From contig JAHLWR010000012.1 in assembly GCA_019057815.1 (NCBI GenBank), positions 60,273-124,272 on the forward strand: a stretch of DNA of 64,000 nucleotides, read 5' to 3'. Made by a program: the position numbers and the translations under genes. The stretch's first letter is position 1, and the number at the start of each line of letters is the position of its first letter. This document shows positions 18,095 to 26,973 of this stretch, in pieces. The notes beneath the pieces are model-generated. The model was not told where the DNA came from, did no database searches, and saw only the letters and a list, made by a program, of their open reading frames with translations. Origin of the DNA: Candidatus Heimdallarchaeota archaeon (lineage in GTDB: Archaea; Asgardarchaeota; Heimdallarchaeia; Heimdallarchaeales; Heimdallarchaeaceae).

Positions 18095-18317
18095 TAAATC
18101 ACTACTAAGTAGATTGTATGAATAGCTATAAATAAATCCTATTGCAGTCAACAGATAGTTATAGAAAGGTTTCTTTTTGTCGAAAGAAAAATGCGACTTA
18201 ATTTGTTTTTCAGCGCAGGTTGTAAATAGAACCTGATAATCTTCTCTTTTTAATGATATTTCTAAGTCAAACATGAGGGCTTTTGATTTTATTTGAACGT
18301 TCTACATTTTTTGAATA

Positions 18318-18328
18318 CTTTTATAAAC
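18318..18328 (+). promoter_or_regulatory. TATA-like element in the divergent ABC/regulator gap
   Basis: CTTTTATAAAC is the clearest TATA-like element between the ABC operon and the winged-helix gene. Its position would place the plus-strand start of transcription near 18348, downstream of ATG 18336. This argues that the regulator starts at a later ATG (18393 or 18408). Confidence 0.4.
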
Positions 18329-18407
18329 ATAGCCGATGATAATATTCCAACAAGCTACTGATTTATTACAGAAATTAGAGAAGTTTCAAAGAATGAAGTG
18401 TGGTACA

Positions 18408-19016
18408 ATGAGTGAAAAGAGTATTACTATAAAGATGCTTGATTTGGTTAGCGATCCCATCAAGATAGAAATTTGGGATGAAATCCAGCGTGGAGTCAAT
18501 TTAACAGCAAAAGAATTAAGTAAAAAACTTAATCTAAAAAAGACAAATATTTACTATCATCTCAACCAATTAGAAGAGAGCAGATTAATTGTTTCTGAGA
18601 ACCATATCCTTCCAGGAAAGAATCTTTTACAAAAAACGTATAAAATCAATGAAGAAATTTACAGCCCGAAAGAATTTAAGGTTAGAAGGGAGTTATATGA
18701 AACCCAAGAGAGAATGAGAGAAGCTTTTCTCTTTCAGTATTACATAGTTGTGATGCATCTCAATAGGAAAATTTTACAAGTATCTGAAATGACCAATGAA
18801 GAAGTTAAGGAATTAATAAAACAGGATAAACATAGTTATGCTAAAGTTCATTATATTAGAGATAATGATGTAGCTCTTGTTAGAGAGACATTTGATGTGT
18901 TGGTTTCCGCAATTACTGAAAAGCATAGGGAAGATACATCTCCAACCGGAATCTGGGAAGAAATAACACATGCGATGATACTAGGATTATTACCAATGGA
19001 GGAGGGCGTGAAATGA
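18408..19016 (+). CDS. Winged-helix (ArsR-like) transcription regulator
   Basis: The protein has an N-terminal winged helix: LDLVSDPIKIEIWDEIQRG, then LTAKELSKKLNLKKTNIYYHLNQLEESRLI, then a wing with LLQKTYKINEE. A helical C-terminal half of about 120 residues follows. The frame is open from ATG 18336 (226 residues), but I prefer ATG 18408 (MSEKSITIKML, 202 residues), which follows GGTACA, because the TATA element implies a later mRNA start. It is divergent from the FtsX-type ABC operon and overlaps the next gene by four bases (ATGA), so it probably regulates both. The signal is unknown. Confidence 0.72.
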   Translation: MSEKSITIKMLDLVSDPIKIEIWDEIQRGVNLTAKELSKKLNLKKTNIYYHLNQLEESRLIVSENHILPGKNLLQKTYKINEEIYSPKEFKVRRELYETQERMREAFLFQYYIVVMHLNRKILQVSEMTNEEVKELIKQDKHSYAKVHYIRDNDVALVRETFDVLVSAITEKHREDTSPTGIWEEITHAMILGLLPMEEGVK

Positions 19017-19735
19017 TAGAAGATACTGTTCTAACCAAAACTAAAAGATTTTTTAGAAAAAACGATTTAGTCTTTCGTGCTACTTTTATAGTTATTCTTA
19101 TCGTTGCAGCAGTTTATAGTTTTTTTCAAAGGGATAGTTTACTTCGAATTATTACCATCTTAGCCATTTGTACAATGGTTGCTTCTTTTCTCTCTCACTA
19201 TGTTATCAACTACCTCTATGGTGAAGGTTACAAACTTGCTAATGTTCTAAATGAGATCCTTTATCTGTTTCTTGGTATCCCAATCATGCTTATTGCTATA
19301 GGTTATCTTCCGATTAGTATCTACATTCTCTTTTCTGCTATTGAGGAAGCTAGTAGGATTGTTCCTATTTTAATAGCTATCATGGTCACTTTACAGATTT
19401 TTTCCTTTATCTACATTCTAAGACACAGAGGGAAGGAAGAAGGAAGAACTATTATTCAGCTGATCAAATATCTATTTGATTTTAAGACCAGAGCAGAAGA
19501 ACAACGAACGCACAAAGAACAATCAGAGAAGATTGATGAATTTTATTCAGGAGTTAGTAAAGTGAAAAAGAGGGTTAAGACGATGATGGTGGAAAGTCTT
19601 GTTGATTTTGGGGAATATGATTGGAAGAGTAACCGAGGGATAAAACTAGAAAAACGTGTTTGCTGGAACTGTAAAACAGTTAATGAGGGAGATTCAATAA
19701 TCTGTGAAAAGTGTGGATGTAAACTTGAAACTTGA
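19013..19735 (+). CDS. Four-TM protein with C-terminal zinc ribbon
   Basis: The 240-residue product has four hydrophobic segments (about 20-38, 43-65, 75-105 and 112-137). A charged cytoplasmic stretch and a C-terminal zinc ribbon follow, CWNCKTVNEGDSIICEKCGC (about 217-236, two CxxC knuckles). Its start overlaps the regulator stop by ATGA, and GGAGG lies seven bases before the ATG, so the pair is translationally coupled. It may act as the membrane-bound partner of the regulator. No family is recognised beyond the ribbon. Confidence 0.6.
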   Translation: MIEDTVLTKTKRFFRKNDLVFRATFIVILIVAAVYSFFQRDSLLRIITILAICTMVASFLSHYVINYLYGEGYKLANVLNEILYLFLGIPIMLIAIGYLPISIYILFSAIEEASRIVPILIAIMVTLQIFSFIYILRHRGKEEGRTIIQLIKYLFDFKTRAEEQRTHKEQSEKIDEFYSGVSKVKKRVKTMMVESLVDFGEYDWKSNRGIKLEKRVCWNCKTVNEGDSIICEKCGCKLET

Positions 19736-19776
19736 TAAAACAAGTGATAAGGTGAAGAATAGGGAATGAGTTCACT

Positions 19777-21921
19777 CTATTCAACACTACGAATTGAATG
19801 TCCTTTGTAAATTACTTTATCAAACGCAAGTCTTCTCATTTGAGGTTGAGTGTTTATTTCTTCATAGTAGTGTGCAGCTAATCCTACTGTTCTGCCAAAA
19901 ACAAAAATCGCTTTTGCTAGTTTTGGATCTATATCCATATCTGCTGTAATCGCACCTATTACTCCATCTACGTTTATTGGTAGGTTCATACCTCTTACAC
20001 GAAATAGAACATCACTAACCATTTTTGAAACTGTAACACAATCTTTTGCATAACCTGCTTCCTCTGCAAGTTGCCAAAGAATATCTTTTCTAGGATCTTG
20101 TGTATGTATACGATGACCTAATCCTTCAATTCTCTTTCCTGCCTTGATTGCACTATTCATCATTTCAAAAGTAGACTCTTCTAGTGGGATATTTTTTTCT
20201 TTTGATTTGTTAACGACTGATAAGAAAAATTCTGCAGCTTTTTGCCCAGCTCCACCATGAACATCAGTTATTGCTTGAATTCCTGCGGAAAGAGCTATTT
20301 CATAAGGTGCTCGAGTTGATGAGAGGACTAGTGTTGCTTGAGCAGAAGGAGGTGTTATCCCATGATCCACACAAGCTGTAATCATTGCTTCTAGTAATCT
20401 AACTTTTAATGAACCTGGTTGTGCTTCCCCAACTAGCCCTAGATAAATCAAGTCAGCAAAAGATACATCAGTATCTTTCACACTGTTTAGCACTTCTAGA
20501 TTATCTTGAATAATCGCTAGATACTTCACCATCCTTCCTAGAGTATAAGCTACAACTTTAGATTCATCAGAAACTGAGCTCGCGTAATTAGATAACCGTT
20601 TATCAATTTGTAAAAATGTACCGAGCATTTTTGATACATCAGGACTTTTTGGAACTCCATCATAATTAGGGAATTCTTCTCTTATAGCATTTTTAGCGAT
20701 TTTTTCGAGCTCAATTATTTCTTCTTCTGTGTCTGCAAATTCTCCCCGTTGTAACAGATACAATGTTTCTAACAACCCTTTTTTAGCAATAATTTCTTGC
20801 AAGGGATATCCTCTTATCATTATGTTATTAGGCATCACATTTGTAATTAGTGTCCCCCATGTTTTTTCTGGAGGTTTAGCATTCCATTTATCACTCATTT
20901 TCTTATAATAATCGTCAATTTTGAAATATATACGATTTAACTTGGATTTCACAGTATCAATTAAATCTCTCTGATGGTTAACGACATCAACATCAGCTTT
21001 TTCTAAAGCTTCTTTCTTTGAAGAATACGTTCCATAACTTTGACCTGGTGCTACTACAGCTCCAGCATGACCCATAGTTTTTCCTTCTGGTGCATTTGCA
21101 CCTGAAATCAATGCAACTATGGGTTTAGGGTATTTTTCGGGGTGAGAAAGCATATCTTGGGCAAGTAATTCTTCTTGCATTCCACCTATCTCTCCAGCGA
21201 TTACTACTAAATCGGTGTTTTCGTAATTCATCACTAGTGAAACAAGATCTACAAAACGTGAACCAATTGCTCCGTCCCCACCAACACCAAGAACACCATT
21301 TTGCGCAATCCCTGCACTTGCTAAAGCATCAGATAAATGATATAGAATTGCACCGCTTCGTGAAAGTATGGTTACACCTTTAGGTCCAATCTTCCCCTCT
21401 TTTTGTTCAGCTTGAAAAATATCCGGAAGCATCCCCACTTTAATTCCTTCAGGTGGAAAGATAATCCCAGGAGTGTTCCCACCAAATAATATCGTTTTAT
21501 ATTTTCTAGCCACGACTAAGATGTCTCTTACGTCTTTTAACGGAATGAATTCAGATATCAAAACTACAATAGGTATTCCTGTTCGAATTACTTCGATTGT
21601 TGCATCTTTTGCAGTTGAATAATGTCTCCAAATACTAGCTATTGCAATATTAGGATGCTCTATTATCGCTTCTTTTGCAGAATTATAAACAGGAACAGTT
21701 TCGTGTACTGTCCTACCTCCCTTTCCTGGAGCTACTCCACAAGTGACATCAGTTCCATATTCCATCATAAGTTGCGCATGTCTTGTTCCTTGTCTCCCTA
21801 GACCAACAATCATAGTTTCAATTGTTTTTGATTCCGAGATCTTACTGGCAAGTTCTGGTCTAACCTTCTTGATTAGATAATGAAGTAATCCTTGTTCTGA
21901 ACTTAATTTTTCAATTGCCAT
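19777..21921 (-). CDS. ATP-citrate lyase-type large subunit (citryl-CoA synthetase + lyase)
   Basis: The 714-residue protein is a fusion. Residues about 35-330 are like the alpha subunit of succinyl-CoA synthetase: CoA-binding GVAPGKGGRT, SRSG at 187-190, GEIGG, and GKTMGHAGAV with the phospho-acceptor His285. Residues about 350-714 are citrate-synthase/citryl-CoA-lyase-like: VDHGITPPSAQATL with His520, DVHGGAG with His555, GLGHRIHTQDPR at 601-611 and a last GRTVGLAAHYYEE. With the ATP-grasp subunit just upstream it should convert citrate, ATP and CoA to acetyl-CoA and oxaloacetate, or run in reverse. The SucD half looks closer to SucD than to animal ACLY. GGAGGT lies six bases before the ATG. 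It is the last gene of a seven-gene operon. Confidence 0.78.
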   Translation of the reverse strand: MAIEKLSSEQGLLHYLIKKVRPELASKISESKTIETMIVGLGRQGTRHAQLMMEYGTDVTCGVAPGKGGRTVHETVPVYNSAKEAIIEHPNIAIASIWRHYSTAKDATIEVIRTGIPIVVLISEFIPLKDVRDILVVARKYKTILFGGNTPGIIFPPEGIKVGMLPDIFQAEQKEGKIGPKGVTILSRSGAILYHLSDALASAGIAQNGVLGVGGDGAIGSRFVDLVSLVMNYENTDLVVIAGEIGGMQEELLAQDMLSHPEKYPKPIVALISGANAPEGKTMGHAGAVVAPGQSYGTYSSKKEALEKADVDVVNHQRDLIDTVKSKLNRIYFKIDDYYKKMSDKWNAKPPEKTWGTLITNVMPNNIMIRGYPLQEIIAKKGLLETLYLLQRGEFADTEEEIIELEKIAKNAIREEFPNYDGVPKSPDVSKMLGTFLQIDKRLSNYASSVSDESKVVAYTLGRMVKYLAIIQDNLEVLNSVKDTDVSFADLIYLGLVGEAQPGSLKVRLLEAMITACVDHGITPPSAQATLVLSSTRAPYEIALSAGIQAITDVHGGAGQKAAEFFLSVVNKSKEKNIPLEESTFEMMNSAIKAGKRIEGLGHRIHTQDPRKDILWQLAEEAGYAKDCVTVSKMVSDVLFRVRGMNLPINVDGVIGAITADMDIDPKLAKAIFVFGRTVGLAAHYYEEINTQPQMRRLAFDKVIYKGHSIRSVE

Positions 21922-23235
21922 TTAATTACCTCCACCTTGTTTTAGCTCTTTTTTAACTTTGAAACCATACTCTATTCCATCTTTAATGACATCAGCCATA
22001 ATTTTCTGATTTCCAATAATAATATGCAAATCTTTCAAAGGTTCAGGAGTCTCTCTTTTAGCTCTTTCAAAAAATGCTCGAGCTGCAGCAAGGTCTGTCC
22101 CAACCATACGTCCAAATACAGGTATCATTCTTTTGTTTTTCATAAATCTGTCCCTTAATGACATAATTAATCCTTGAATAAAGATATCACAGCTAGATAT
22201 ACCACCAAATCGGCTAGTTATGATTAAATCAGCAGCAGGGTGATCCATCAATATGTGAAACATATCTGCAACTTTACTAAGTGATGGTCCTCCACCGCTA
22301 TCCATGAAATTTATAGGAATAACATTACTATCGAAATAACGATTACCAATATTTACAACTTCATCAATTGAAAAAATCCCATAACCAGCACCACCTGGGA
22401 CTAAACCTACATACAACTTGTCCTTTTCTTTAACGAAATTTACAGGTTCACTAAGCAAATCAAGGTAGGGAAAACCTATCTTATAGGCTAACGCTTCAAA
22501 CTGTGTCTGTTCAGCCACATCGTGTCGTTTACTATTAGGGTCAATACTTATGGATTTTAACATTGGAGCTTGCCTATACAAACTGTTATCATCAAGTACT
22601 AGTTTTGCATCTGCTGCGATTATTTTGTTATCTTTAGTTAAAATTAATGGATTTATTTCACAAACTTTTGCTTCAACTTGTTGGAACAATGAAAAAAGTG
22701 AGCATATGGTTGTTTTTAATTGATTATCAAGTGCTATTAAATCTGGATTCTTTTTGATTAAAAAGTCAACTGCTTCTTGTGCTATCGAATCAGGTAGAAC
22801 TTTGGAATTATCAAGAATTGAAGTTTTCCATATTTCTTCTGGTTTTGTTCGTGCAATTTCCTCGATATCAATACCACCGCTTGCAGAGGTAACTATAACT
22901 ACATCAAAAGTTGCAGGATCTGTAGTAACTGATAAATAAATCTCACTAGCGATATCTATTGCTTCTTCAAGTAGTAATTTATCGATTGGGTAGCCATGAA
23001 TCGTCAAATCCAACATTTCACTAACAATCTGCTTAGCTTCATCTGAATTATCAGCTTTTTTTATCCCCCCAGCTTTACCTCTTCCACCTATCAGTACCAT
23101 TGCTTTAATCATTATTGGGAAGTTTAAGGTTAAAACCTCTAATTCCTCTGTAGTTTCGATTACTGCAATTTGTTTTGGTATGGTAAGTCCAAATTTTTCG
23201 AAAATTTGTTTTGCTTCATGTTCATATAATTTCAT
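21922..23235 (-). CDS. ATP-citrate lyase-type ATP-grasp subunit (SucC/CcsA-like)
   Basis: The 437-residue protein starts MKLYEHEAKQIFEKFGLTIP, the classic opening of succinyl-CoA synthetase beta subunits. It has the ATP-grasp segment IMIKAMVLIGGRGKAGGIKKA, ECs-like VCEINPLIL, and a C-terminal CoA-ligase domain with VGLVPGGAGYGIFSIDEV and NFMDSGGGPS. Such subunits pair with a SucD-like or ACL large subunit. The 714-residue partner starts directly after its stop. That pairing argues for citryl-CoA synthetase (CcsA-like) / ATP-citrate lyase rather than succinyl-CoA synthetase. Nucleotide specificity cannot be read by eye. Confidence 0.78.
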   Translation of the reverse strand: MKLYEHEAKQIFEKFGLTIPKQIAVIETTEELEVLTLNFPIMIKAMVLIGGRGKAGGIKKADNSDEAKQIVSEMLDLTIHGYPIDKLLLEEAIDIASEIYLSVTTDPATFDVVIVTSASGGIDIEEIARTKPEEIWKTSILDNSKVLPDSIAQEAVDFLIKKNPDLIALDNQLKTTICSLFSLFQQVEAKVCEINPLILTKDNKIIAADAKLVLDDNSLYRQAPMLKSISIDPNSKRHDVAEQTQFEALAYKIGFPYLDLLSEPVNFVKEKDKLYVGLVPGGAGYGIFSIDEVVNIGNRYFDSNVIPINFMDSGGGPSLSKVADMFHILMDHPAADLIITSRFGGISSCDIFIQGLIMSLRDRFMKNKRMIPVFGRMVGTDLAAARAFFERAKRETPEPLKDLHIIIGNQKIMADVIKDGIEYGFKVKKELKQGGGN

Positions 23236-23247
23236 TCTCTTTCCCTT

Positions 23248-25098
23248 CTAACTTGAGTATAGTTTTTGGTAATATTTGATAAGTCCTCCAGCGTTGAAAA
23301 TTTTCAATAATTCTTCAGGGAGTTTTGGAAAATCATAGGTTCTGTCCCCATTGATTAGTTTCCCATTTTCCAAATCAACCGATGTTGGAACATTTGAATC
23401 AAAATTTTCCACAAATTCTGGATGAACAATAATTGGTAATCCTTGATTTATTGCAGAACGGTAAAATATTCTAGCAACCGATTTGACAATTACTGCTTTT
23501 ACGCCTGCAAAAGCTAATCCTACTGCTGGATGTTCCCTAGATGACCCGCTACCAAAATTAGCTCCAGCAATAATGATATCATCTTCTTTAACTTGAGAAG
23601 CAAAAGCTTCATCTAATCCTTTGAATAAGTGAGGAACAATTTTATCCCCGTCAGCTGATTTGATATCGTAAGTCAAATTACCTGCGAACATTTGGTCTGT
23701 GTTAAAATCATTAACATCACAATAATTCCAAACATTATTTTTGTATCTGCCATCATCTGATGCTATAACTATCGTTTTCTCCACTTCATCTTTGGGTTGG
23801 ATTTTTATCTTTGTTTCCTTTTTCTCCAAAGCTAGAGGTAGAAAATCTCGAGGGTCAACAATTTTACCAGCAATTGCAGAAGCAGCTATAGTAGCAGGAG
23901 ATGCTAAATAAACTGATGATGCTTTATTTCCCATTCTCCCTAGAAAATTTCTATTTGCAGTAGAGATTACGTTAAAACCATCTGCTGGTATCCCTTGTCC
24001 TTTTCCTAAACATGGACCACAACTACATGAAAGAATCGTAGCACCTGCTTCGACAAAAGTATGTATTGCTCCTTTATTCAAGGCTTCTAGATATATTTCT
24101 TGAGATGCTGGAGCAACAATAAATTGCACTCCTTGTCTAACTTTCTTTCCTTCCAAAATTATAGCAGCTATTAGAAAATCATCTAACCTAGCATTTGTGC
24201 ATGTTCCTAAGAAAGCTTGATCAACAGGTATTTCACCAATCTTTGATATTAATTGTATATTATCAACTTGATGTGGAATCGCAACAAGAGGTTCTAAATC
24301 ATCTAAAACAATTATAATCTCACGGCTGTAAATAGCATCTTCATCAGCCCAATATAATCCCTCTGCTGGGAATTCCTTTGTTGGATGTTTTTCTTTCAAC
24401 CAATTGAGTAGGATTTCATCTGGAGGAAAAATTGCTGTTTTGGCACCCATCTCCGATGCAAGGTTTGTTAAAGTCATTCGTTCAGAAACGCTTAGTTTTT
24501 TCACTCCATCTCCGTGAAACTCTATTGCTTGATAGTTTGCACCTGATGCACTTATAAGATTCATAAGCCATAAAGCGATATCTTTAGCATATACTCCTAA
24601 AGATAGCTTCCCTTTCAAAACGACCTTAATAGTTTCTGGGACTCTGAACCATGTTTTCCCAGTTAACCATAACCCAGCTGTTTCCGTTCTATCGATTCCC
24701 GCAGCAAAAGCTGAGAAAGCTCCACTTGTGCAAGTATGCGAATCAGAACCTACAATTAACATACTAGGTAATGCATGATTTGACATTAGTTGATGACATA
24801 TCCCACGTCCTTCATCATAGAAGTTGTCGATTTTTTGATCAGACACTAATTTTCTAATACTTTGGTGATCATTGGCAATCTTTGCACTCGTCGGAGGTGA
24901 ATCATGGTCTAGAACAATAACCAAACGATTGGGATACTTAATATTTTTTCCACCCATTTTCTGAAATGTCTTTACAATTGATGCTGAATTATCATGAGAC
25001 ATAATCAAATCTGGTTCAGCATAAATTATATCTCCTGCTTTAACTGGTTGTCCCGACTTGTTTGAAAATAATTTCTCTGAAAATGTTTTTCCACTCAT
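23248..25098 (-). CDS. Aconitase, fused Aquifex type
   Basis: From ATG 25098 the protein has 616 residues. The longer frame to 25149 would overlap the previous gene, whereas 25098 has GGAAGGAG directly upstream and leaves a 13-nt gap. It is a fusion of the LeuC-like large part (about 1-420) and the LeuD-like swivel part (about 450-616), the layout of the putative Aquifex-type aconitases. The iron-sulfur Cys are in GTCTNAR and CSCGPCLGKGQG, and the active-site loop is GSGSSREH. All canonical residues are present, so it should interconvert citrate and isocitrate (or a close analogue). Its neighbours, isocitrate dehydrogenase and citrate lyase, support the citrate assignment. Confidence 0.82.
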   Translation of the reverse strand: MSGKTFSEKLFSNKSGQPVKAGDIIYAEPDLIMSHDNSASIVKTFQKMGGKNIKYPNRLVIVLDHDSPPTSAKIANDHQSIRKLVSDQKIDNFYDEGRGICHQLMSNHALPSMLIVGSDSHTCTSGAFSAFAAGIDRTETAGLWLTGKTWFRVPETIKVVLKGKLSLGVYAKDIALWLMNLISASGANYQAIEFHGDGVKKLSVSERMTLTNLASEMGAKTAIFPPDEILLNWLKEKHPTKEFPAEGLYWADEDAIYSREIIIVLDDLEPLVAIPHQVDNIQLISKIGEIPVDQAFLGTCTNARLDDFLIAAIILEGKKVRQGVQFIVAPASQEIYLEALNKGAIHTFVEAGATILSCSCGPCLGKGQGIPADGFNVISTANRNFLGRMGNKASSVYLASPATIAASAIAGKIVDPRDFLPLALEKKETKIKIQPKDEVEKTIVIASDDGRYKNNVWNYCDVNDFNTDQMFAGNLTYDIKSADGDKIVPHLFKGLDEAFASQVKEDDIIIAGANFGSGSSREHPAVGLAFAGVKAVIVKSVARIFYRSAINQGLPIIVHPEFVENFDSNVPTSVDLENGKLINGDRTYDFPKLPEELLKIFNAGGLIKYYQKLYSS

Positions 25099-25111
25099 TA
25101 CTCCTTCCTCG

Positions 25112-25624
25112 CTAAAATTCTGTTTTTTCCCCCAGTTCGAGTAAGCCACCTGCTTTCATGATGTCAATTACTGGTTTAGGGATAGATTTACATTTCATTG
25201 CTGTTCCTTTGTTTTCATTGGAGATCATAGCATTACTAAGATCGATTTCCAAAGTATCATTGTCATCTATTTTGAACTCTAGAATTCCTGGAGCTTCAAT
25301 TAACAGTAAACCTGCATTTACAGCGTTACTATAGTAGATGGGACCAAACGATTCTCCAATAATCGCTTTGATTTTGTGAGCTAAAAATCCTGTTACAGCT
25401 TGTTGTCTGGTTGACCCTTTACCAAAATTCTTACCGACAATCACTATTTTGTTTTCATTGTTCTCTTTCCCAAACGATTGATGTCCAGGAAGATTCCCAA
25501 AAATATGTGGTTTAATTTCTTCTGGATCATGAATTGTTAACAATGATTGATGAAATATCTGATCTGTATCAATGTCATCAACTCTTATTATTTTTACTTG
25601 ACCATTAATTTTCTCTTCACTCAA
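25112..25624 (-). CDS. LeuD-like swivel subunit with altered active-site loop
   Basis: The 170-residue protein has the aconitase-superfamily small-subunit fold: RVDDIDTDQIFHQSLLTI, then VGKNFGKGSTRQQAVTGFLAHKIKAIIGESFGPIYYSNAVNAGLLLIE. The conserved loop that is normally G-(C/S)-G-S-S-R-E-H is G-K-G-S-T-R-Q-Q here, and the usual F-A-R-I-F-Y-R-N is F-G-P-I-Y-Y-S-N. Residues that act in catalysis or substrate binding in aconitase and isopropylmalate isomerase are therefore changed. It starts with TTG right after the stop of the large subunit, so the two form a pair. The substrate is not predictable; homoaconitase or isopropylmalate isomerase cannot be assumed. Confidence 0.72.
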   Translation of the reverse strand: MSEEKINGQVKIIRVDDIDTDQIFHQSLLTIHDPEEIKPHIFGNLPGHQSFGKENNENKIVIVGKNFGKGSTRQQAVTGFLAHKIKAIIGESFGPIYYSNAVNAGLLLIEAPGILEFKIDDNDTLEIDLSNAMISNENKGTAMKCKSIPKPVIDIMKAGGLLELGEKTEF

Positions 25625-26914
25625 TTATTCATCACCCATTTGCTCATATTCTTTTATTGGAATAGCTATCTTACCTTCGATAGCAGATGCTGCAGCAACT
25701 ACAGGACTGGCTAAATAGACATCTCCTGGACCGATTTTTCCCTGAGTGTTTCTATTCCCTGTTGTTATAGAAACGGTTGTCTTACCTCCTGTTAGACCAT
25801 ATTGTCCCTTTGCACATGTCGAACAACCAGCACCAAAGAAGTTGCCACCAGCTTCTAGAATCGTGGTCATAGTACCATCAGCATTTAGAGAAACAAAGTC
25901 TTCTCGAGTAGCTGGAATAAGTCCTAAACGTACATTAGGATTAACTTTTTGATTCTTTAAGATTCTAGCAGCTTGCTGAAAGTCTAGAGTAGTACCATTT
26001 GTACAGGAACCAATAACAATAGAGTGTATTTCAGTTCCTACGACCTCTTCAATTGGTTTAACATTGTGTGGATGTGGAGGACAAGCCAAGTATAAACCTA
26101 AATCCTGGATATCAATCATTATTTCAGAAGAATAATTAGCATCTTCATCAGCTGAAATCGAATCAATTTCAATATTGAATTGTTTATAGTAGTCGGCTGT
26201 TATATGATCAGGAGCAACAAAACCTATGGATCCAGATGCTTCGGTTATTAGTGAACACAGAGTTACTCTTTCTTCTATGCTTAATCTAGATATTATCTCA
26301 CCATGAAATTCAACTGAACAACCTGTAATTCCATATTCATGCAACTGCTTCAGTACATAAAGAGCAAGATCTTTTACAGTAGTTGGCCATTTATAATCTC
26401 CTTTCAACTCAACTTTAACTGTTTCAGGAATTTTTATCCAATATTTTCCTGTTTTAACAGCAAAAGCTAGCATTAAATCTCCTGCTCCTTGTCCCAAAAT
26501 CCCTAATGCTCCTAATAGATTATAATGACTATCAGCACCAATAACTATATCGCCAGGAAGAGAAAGCCCTCTTTTAAATAGTAAATGTGACCCAATTCCT
26601 GATCCCAAATCTGTAAGTTGAATGTCGTGTTTTTTGGCGAAAACGCGCAGTTTTTCTTGGTCTATCGCATGTTTAGGATCATTGCCATAAGGGTAACAAT
26701 CAGGTGTAAAAATAATTTTCTTATTATCAAAAGTTTCTGATCCCGGATAATGTTTTTCGAATAAATCGATTACTTGAGGACCAGCATAATCTCTAGCTGT
26801 TACAAGATCTAGATTAACCCAAACGATATTACCAGGATAGATTTCTTCATCTGAACTCTCAGTATGTTTTCTAATGATTTTCTCGACTAAAGTAAATCCT
26901 ACCATTTCTTCCAT
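25625..26914 (-). CDS. LeuC-like aconitase-family large subunit, divergent
   Basis: The 429-residue protein has the three cluster-binding Cys (Cys304 in IGSCTNG; Cys364 and Cys367 in GAGCSTCAKGQ) and the family segments GADSH, IPETVKVEL and GNRNTQGK. Several usual residues differ. GSCTNG is followed by TT instead of the common R or S-S, GADSH is followed by YNLLGAL rather than TCTYGAL, and CSTCA replaces CGPCLG. The protein should still hold a [4Fe-4S] cluster and act as a hydro-lyase with the small subunit next to it (25112-25624). It lies between isocitrate dehydrogenase and the canonical aconitase, so a tri- or dicarboxylic acid is a likely substrate. Confidence 0.72.
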   Translation of the reverse strand: MEEMVGFTLVEKIIRKHTESSDEEIYPGNIVWVNLDLVTARDYAGPQVIDLFEKHYPGSETFDNKKIIFTPDCYPYGNDPKHAIDQEKLRVFAKKHDIQLTDLGSGIGSHLLFKRGLSLPGDIVIGADSHYNLLGALGILGQGAGDLMLAFAVKTGKYWIKIPETVKVELKGDYKWPTTVKDLALYVLKQLHEYGITGCSVEFHGEIISRLSIEERVTLCSLITEASGSIGFVAPDHITADYYKQFNIEIDSISADEDANYSSEIMIDIQDLGLYLACPPHPHNVKPIEEVVGTEIHSIVIGSCTNGTTLDFQQAARILKNQKVNPNVRLGLIPATREDFVSLNADGTMTTILEAGGNFFGAGCSTCAKGQYGLTGGKTTVSITTGNRNTQGKIGPGDVYLASPVVAAASAIEGKIAIPIKEYEQMGDE

Positions 26915-26973
26915 TTCCCCTTTTTTTAAATAAGTTATATCCTTTTTGAAATGACATCGTACTGCTACAAAAA

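Noticed and set aside
17363..18274. 60-residue N-terminal extension of the ABC ATPase
   Set aside because: It is unlike ABC proteins, and a start with a nearby TATA element exists at 18094. Not fully excluded.
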